A stretch of DNA of 64,000 nt from Leadbetterella sp040829825 (lineage in GTDB: Bacteria > Bacteroidota > Bacteroidia > Cytophagales > Spirosomataceae), in assembly GCF_040829825.1 (NCBI RefSeq), contig NZ_JBFOLH010000007.1; one strand, written 5' to 3'. The notes below the pieces were generated by a model that was given only the letters and a program-made list of their open reading frames with translations, did not search any database and was not told the DNA's origin. Every line of letters begins with the position of its first letter. The stretch's first letter is position 1. The position numbers were made by a program, and so were the translations under genes. Shown one piece after another: positions 61,109-64,000 of the stretch.

Positions 61109-61579
61109 TTGATTTTGGCAAAAAATGCATACCCGGTATTCTCGCATGAATACTTCATGCATAAAGCACTTGTGCTGGCAGAAGAGGCATTTCAGCAGGA
61201 TGAGATACCCGTGGGAGCTATTGTAGTGGCTGACGGGAAGAAGATTATCGGGAAAGGCTACAACCAGACCGAGAAGCTGACGGATGTTACCGCACATGCC
61301 GAAATGCTGGCCCTTTCTGCCGCTTCCAACTTTTTAGGCGGAAAATATCTCAAAGATTGTACTTTGTACGTTACTTTAGAACCCTGCCTGATGTGCGCGG
61401 GCGCTTTGGCCTGGTCGCAGATCAGTACGGTGGTTTACGGAGCCTCCGATGCCAAACGGGGATTTTCTCTCTGGTCGCCGGGTGTTCTGCATCCGAAAAC
61501 CAACCTGATTTCCGGGGTGCTGGCTGATGAAGCCGGTCAGCTGATGAAGGCGTTCTTTAAGAAGCTGAGACCCGGGTAA
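61109..61579 (+). CDS. tadA: tRNA-adenosine deaminase-type protein
   Basis: 156 residues from a TTG at 61109 (another TTG lies at 61115, and an ATG at 61157 would cut helix 1, EYFMHKALVLAEEAF). Zinc site: HAEM (about 72) and PCLMCAGAL (about 102) with proton-shuttle Glu. Likely converts A34 to inosine in tRNA-Arg; guanine deaminase is the alternative. Six bases after the ROK gene. Confidence 0.88.
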   Translation: MILAKNAYPVFSHEYFMHKALVLAEEAFQQDEIPVGAIVVADGKKIIGKGYNQTEKLTDVTAHAEMLALSAASNFLGGKYLKDCTLYVTLEPCLMCAGALAWSQISTVVYGASDAKRGFSLWSPGVLHPKTNLISGVLADEAGQLMKAFFKKLRPG

Positions 61580-61663
61580 GAAGACACGGTGAAGGGGAAC
61601 GGATTAAAGAATGGGGTTGTTTTATAAGTAATACAGATTCAAATTAATTAAAATAAACGAGTT

Positions 61664-62275
61664 ATGGCCTTTACATTAGCACCGCTCCCTTATGCAAACA
61701 ATGCATTGGAGCCTTATTTTGACGCGCAAACCATGGAAATCCACCATGATCGTCACCACAATGCGTACGTTACCAATCTGAATGCAGCCATTGCCGGCAC
61801 CGATTTAGATAAGCAGAGTATTGAAGAAATCCTGGCCAACGTGAGTAAGGCATCACCTGCCGTAAGAAATAACGGTGGTGGCCATTACAACCATGACCTG
61901 TTCTGGAACATCCTGGCACCGGCCGGTAAAGGCGGTGAGCTTTCAGGTGATCTCAAAGCAGCCATTGAAGCGGCTTTTGGTTCGGTAGATGAGTTCAAAG
62001 CCCAGTTTAAAGCAGCTGGTACTTCGCGTTTCGGTTCAGGATGGGCCTGGCTGATTGTAAAAGCTGACGGCTCCCTGGCCATTACTTCCACGCCTAACCA
62101 GGACAATCCCCTGATGGATATTGCAGAAGTGAAAGGAACACCTCTCCTGGGTATCGACGTGTGGGAGCACGCGTATTACCTGAAATACCAGAACAAACGC
62201 CCGGACTACATTGATGCATTCTGGAATGTGGTGAGCTGGGATGCGGTAGCGAAGAGGTTTTCGGCAGCGAAATGA
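61664..62275 (+). CDS. Superoxide dismutase (Fe/Mn)
   Basis: 203 residues with all four metal ligands: His in MEIHHDRHHNAY, His in NNGGGHYNHDLFW, and Asp and His in GIDVWEHAYYLKYQNKR. GSGWAWLIV and the QDNPLMD loop are conserved. It detoxifies superoxide in the cytoplasm; Fe versus Mn cannot be decided. It is convergent with the LacI gene across a long inverted repeat. Confidence 0.95.
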   Translation: MAFTLAPLPYANNALEPYFDAQTMEIHHDRHHNAYVTNLNAAIAGTDLDKQSIEEILANVSKASPAVRNNGGGHYNHDLFWNILAPAGKGGELSGDLKAAIEAAFGSVDEFKAQFKAAGTSRFGSGWAWLIVKADGSLAITSTPNQDNPLMDIAEVKGTPLLGIDVWEHAYYLKYQNKRPDYIDAFWNVVSWDAVAKRFSAAK

Positions 62276-62282
62276 GGATTTA

Positions 62283-62378
62283 GTTAAAAACTAAAAACTA
62301 AAAGTGAAAAGTTGCGGTACAATTAGTATTAAAATTAATGTACCGCAACTTTTCACTTTTATCTTTTCACTTTTAACT
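62283..62378. repeat. Long inverted repeat element, copy 2
   Basis: Arms of about 39 bp (CTAAAAGTGAAAAGTTGCGG and flanks; inverse CCGCAACTTTTCACTTTTA and flanks) enclose a 19-base AT-rich loop. The arms match those of copy 1 near 9829-10008. The right arm encodes the last residues of the LacI regulator. Confidence 0.65.
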
Positions 62379-63390
62379 CTCCCGTGCTTTCTCTCTCCAC
62401 CAGTATCGGTTCTAATACTACCTTCTCCGGGTTGTCATACGGGTTTTTCTTATTGACCATGGCCAGGAAAATACGGGCGCACTCGGCCCCCATTTTGTGC
62501 GGCTGCTGCTCAATGGTGGTCAGCGAAGGAGTAATGAATTCGGAAAATACCTCGTTGGCAAACCCCATTACCGCTACCCGTCCGGCCGGCACACCTTCTT
62601 CTTTCAGCTGCCGCAGCACTCCCAGGGCCGTAAAGTCATCACCGGCAATTACCGCATCGGGCAGGGGGCATCCGGCCATCATGCTTTTGATCTGGGCTTT
62701 ACCGCCTTCTATAGATAAGGTTCCGTAGCGTACGGTATGGGCATGAGCCGGAATGCAGTGATCGTGCAGGGCCGCCAGGTAGCCTTCCACCCTCTGTTTA
62801 AAGATGCTGATCTTCTGGGGCGGGGCAATAAAGGTGATGTTCCGGAAATTCTTTTTAAGCAAATGCTCAGCAGCCATGTAGCCGGCCTTGAAGTCGTTCA
62901 GGGTAACCGATGGCACATTAAAATTTTCCATGGTACGGTCAAAGAGAACCAGGGCCTTGCCCTGCCTGACCACCGCTTCGAAATGGCTGATGTCTGCTGA
63001 TGTTTCGAGCGACAAGGAAGCAAAAATGCCGTCTACCTGGGCTTCCAGCAGCGTTTTAACCCCCTGTTTTTCGTTCTCCAGGCTTTCGTTGGTCTGGTAG
63101 AGAAGAATGCCGTACCCGGCCGCTTTTAAATTCAGCTCTATGCTGTGGATCACCGAGGCAAAAAACTGGACGCGGGCGCTCGGCACGATTACCCCGATGG
63201 TAAACGTTTTGCCCGACTTCAGTGAGGCCGCCAGCTTGTTGGGGCTGTAGTTCATCTTCTGGGCCATGGCCCGCACCTGGTCTTTGGTTTCGGTGCTGAT
63301 GCTCCTCGAATCGTTCAGCGCTCGTGAAACGGTAGAAACGGTGATGTTCAGCTCCCGGGCTATATCGTAGATGGTGACTTTCTTTTTCAA
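62359..63390 (-). CDS. LacI-family transcriptional regulator
   Basis: 343 residues from a TTG at 63390 (MKKKVTIYDIARELNITVSTVSRAL); upstream frame is open but not family-like. Helix-turn-helix, hinge (NKLAASLKSGKTFTIG) and a periplasmic-binding-protein-like sugar domain (about 65-330). It ends in GELKVKR, encoded by the inverted repeat. Two CAATCGATTG palindromes lie between it and xylulokinase, the likely operators for both. Sensing of a pentose is inferred. Confidence 0.92.
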   Translation of the reverse strand: MKKKVTIYDIARELNITVSTVSRALNDSRSISTETKDQVRAMAQKMNYSPNKLAASLKSGKTFTIGVIVPSARVQFFASVIHSIELNLKAAGYGILLYQTNESLENEKQGVKTLLEAQVDGIFASLSLETSADISHFEAVVRQGKALVLFDRTMENFNVPSVTLNDFKAGYMAAEHLLKKNFRNITFIAPPQKISIFKQRVEGYLAALHDHCIPAHAHTVRYGTLSIEGGKAQIKSMMAGCPLPDAVIAGDDFTALGVLRQLKEEGVPAGRVAVMGFANEVFSEFITPSLTTIEQQPHKMGAECARIFLAMVNKKNPYDNPEKVVLEPILVERESTGELKVKR

Positions 63391-63451
63391 AAGATACGCT
63401 GAAAATAAGTAGATAATTTTAACAAAAGTAACGGTTTCCTGTAAATTATAC

Positions 63452-63465
63452 ACAATCGATTGCGT
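63452..63465. promoter_or_regulatory. LacI-type operator 1
   Basis: ACAATCGATTGCGT with core CAATCGATTG, 62 bases upstream of the lacI-type start. Same core as operator 2. Confidence 0.7.
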
Positions 63466-63507
63466 AAGCACTTTTTGCGACCCTGATCATAGTCCGATCC
63501 GGACCGG

Positions 63508-63648
63508 GTGAGTGAAAAGGCAATTGCCGGGGAAGAGGCTGGCCAGAAGGCTCCCCTGCCTGAAAATACGGAAGCGGTGTGTGGACTTTTGAGACATGTT
63601 TACTTTTATGACAGGGCCGTTAATGATCTCCGGAAAGGAATAACCTAA
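63508..63648 (+). CDS. Possible small ORF between operators
   Basis: 46 residues from a GTG (MSEKAIAGEEAGQKAPLPEN…), ending 91 bases before xylulokinase. Composition is protein-like, with many Glu, Ala and Lys and a Leu/Tyr-rich end, but there is no clear ribosome site or family. It may be a chance frame. Confidence 0.25.
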   Translation: MSEKAIAGEEAGQKAPLPENTEAVCGLLRHVYFYDRAVNDLRKGIT

Positions 63649-63696
63649 AAAAAACCGTAACCTTTTGGATTAAAAAAAAATCGTTGCTACTTTTAT

Positions 63697-63708
63697 GCAA
63701 TCGATTGC
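63697..63708. promoter_or_regulatory. LacI-type operator 2
   Basis: GCAATCGATTGC, a perfect 12-bp palindrome, 32 bases before the xylulokinase start; CG at the centre is typical of LacI-family sites. Confidence 0.75.
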
Positions 63709-63739
63709 GTAATATCGCTTCAACCTTGCCTTTTATCGT

Positions 63740-64000
63740 ATGTTTCTATTAGGAATAGACCTCGGAACCTCCTCTGTTAAGATTTCAGTGATTGATGCTG
63801 CAACCCGGCAGGCTGTTTCCTCGGTCCGGTATCCGGAAACCGAAGCGGAAATTCTCAGTCCCCGGCCCGGTTGGGCCGAGCAGGATCCGGAAACCTGGTG
63901 GGAGAATACCAAAAATGCGATCAGGAAGTCGCACGCTACGGGTACATACGATCCCCGGCAGATAAAAGCCATCGGTATTGCTTACCAGATGCACGGGCTG
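63740..64000 (+). CDS. xylB: Xylulokinase, N-terminal part (runs off window)
   Basis: 87 codons are visible. MFLLGIDLGTSSVKISVID is the FGGY-kinase phosphate loop; PGWAEQDPETWWENTKNAI and IGIAYQMHGL are typical of xylulose kinases. It would phosphorylate D-xylulose. Divergent from the LacI regulator with an operator in front, so induced by a pentose. The rest lies beyond the right end. Confidence 0.88.
   Translation, partial: MFLLGIDLGTSSVKISVIDAATRQAVSSVRYPETEAEILSPRPGWAEQDPETWWENTKNAIRKSHATGTYDPRQIKAIGIAYQMHGL

Noticed and set aside
1..64000. CRISPR arrays, rRNA genes, complete tRNA genes, prophage genes
   Set aside because: No regularly spaced repeats, rRNA-like stretches, full cloverleaf or phage structural genes were recognised.

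Overview
The window reads as chromosome of a member of the Bacteroidota, most likely a Cytophagales-type gliding bacterium. Signs of this are promoters of the TTTG-N19-21-TAnnTTTG type, the gliding lipoprotein GldB, the small DUF4295 protein beside L33, a CarboxypepD-reg/TonB receptor, a PadR-PspC/head-GIN pair, a SpoIIM-DUF4129-DUF4350-MoxR-DUF58 cluster, and Bacteroidota-style RHS proteins. Most of the window is GC-balanced housekeeping DNA. AT-richer accessory islands lie at about 1-1300, 18000-22700 and 55560-56240. The species cannot be fixed from the sequence.

Layout. 1-1300: a scarred edge holding a truncated minus-strand gene, a decayed RHS tip cassette, an orphan lipoprotein and a tRNA-like 3' half. 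1350-11800: PadR/PspC envelope genes, a small membrane protein, a large TonB receptor with a strange Ala/Gln-rich insert, a thioesterase, DUF4295/rpmG, a lipoprotein and an acyl-CoA dehydrogenase. 12100-21600: a polymorphic toxin locus with an RHS partner protein (frameshifted in a C run), an RHS protein ending in a colicin D-like tRNase, its likely immunity gene, a dead XRE regulator, a displaced second RHS tip with an Imm32-like gene, and three further small genes. 21640-24520: a possible IS21-type end, an ArsR/SRPBCC pair, a GH18 protein and a hemerythrin.

24600-38830: lon, hisHAF behind a leader that looks like a terminator/antiterminator switch, a polyprenyl synthase, argH, an OmpA/PD40 protein, mutY, HU, a TPR protein, a tiny basic COX24-like protein and RNase G. 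38830-45810: a YD-repeat protein, the SpoIIM-to-DUF58 cluster with a divergent RDD protein, and a RhuM-like tail. 45800-54000: omega-amidase, peptide deformylase, gmd, a SPOR lipoprotein, a HolD-like protein, purA, a Fur protein and RelA/SpoT. 54100-64000: a fluoride riboswitch controlling a CLC-type transporter, a HigBA module with a frameshifted toxin, gldB, an ABC exporter, a Zur-like regulator, engB, a ROK kinase, a deaminase, superoxide dismutase, and a LacI regulator divergent from a xylulokinase that runs off the right end.

The strongest regulatory finds are the fluoride riboswitch at 54149-54202 with a hairpin placed to hide the start codon of the CLC gene, and the hisHAF leader, where an upstream segment can pair with one arm of an intrinsic terminator. 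The strongest accessory find is the RHS locus, where a 172-bp direct repeat joins the active toxin tip to a displaced spare tip. A long inverted repeat with the same arms but different loops sits at two convergent gene ends 52 kb apart.
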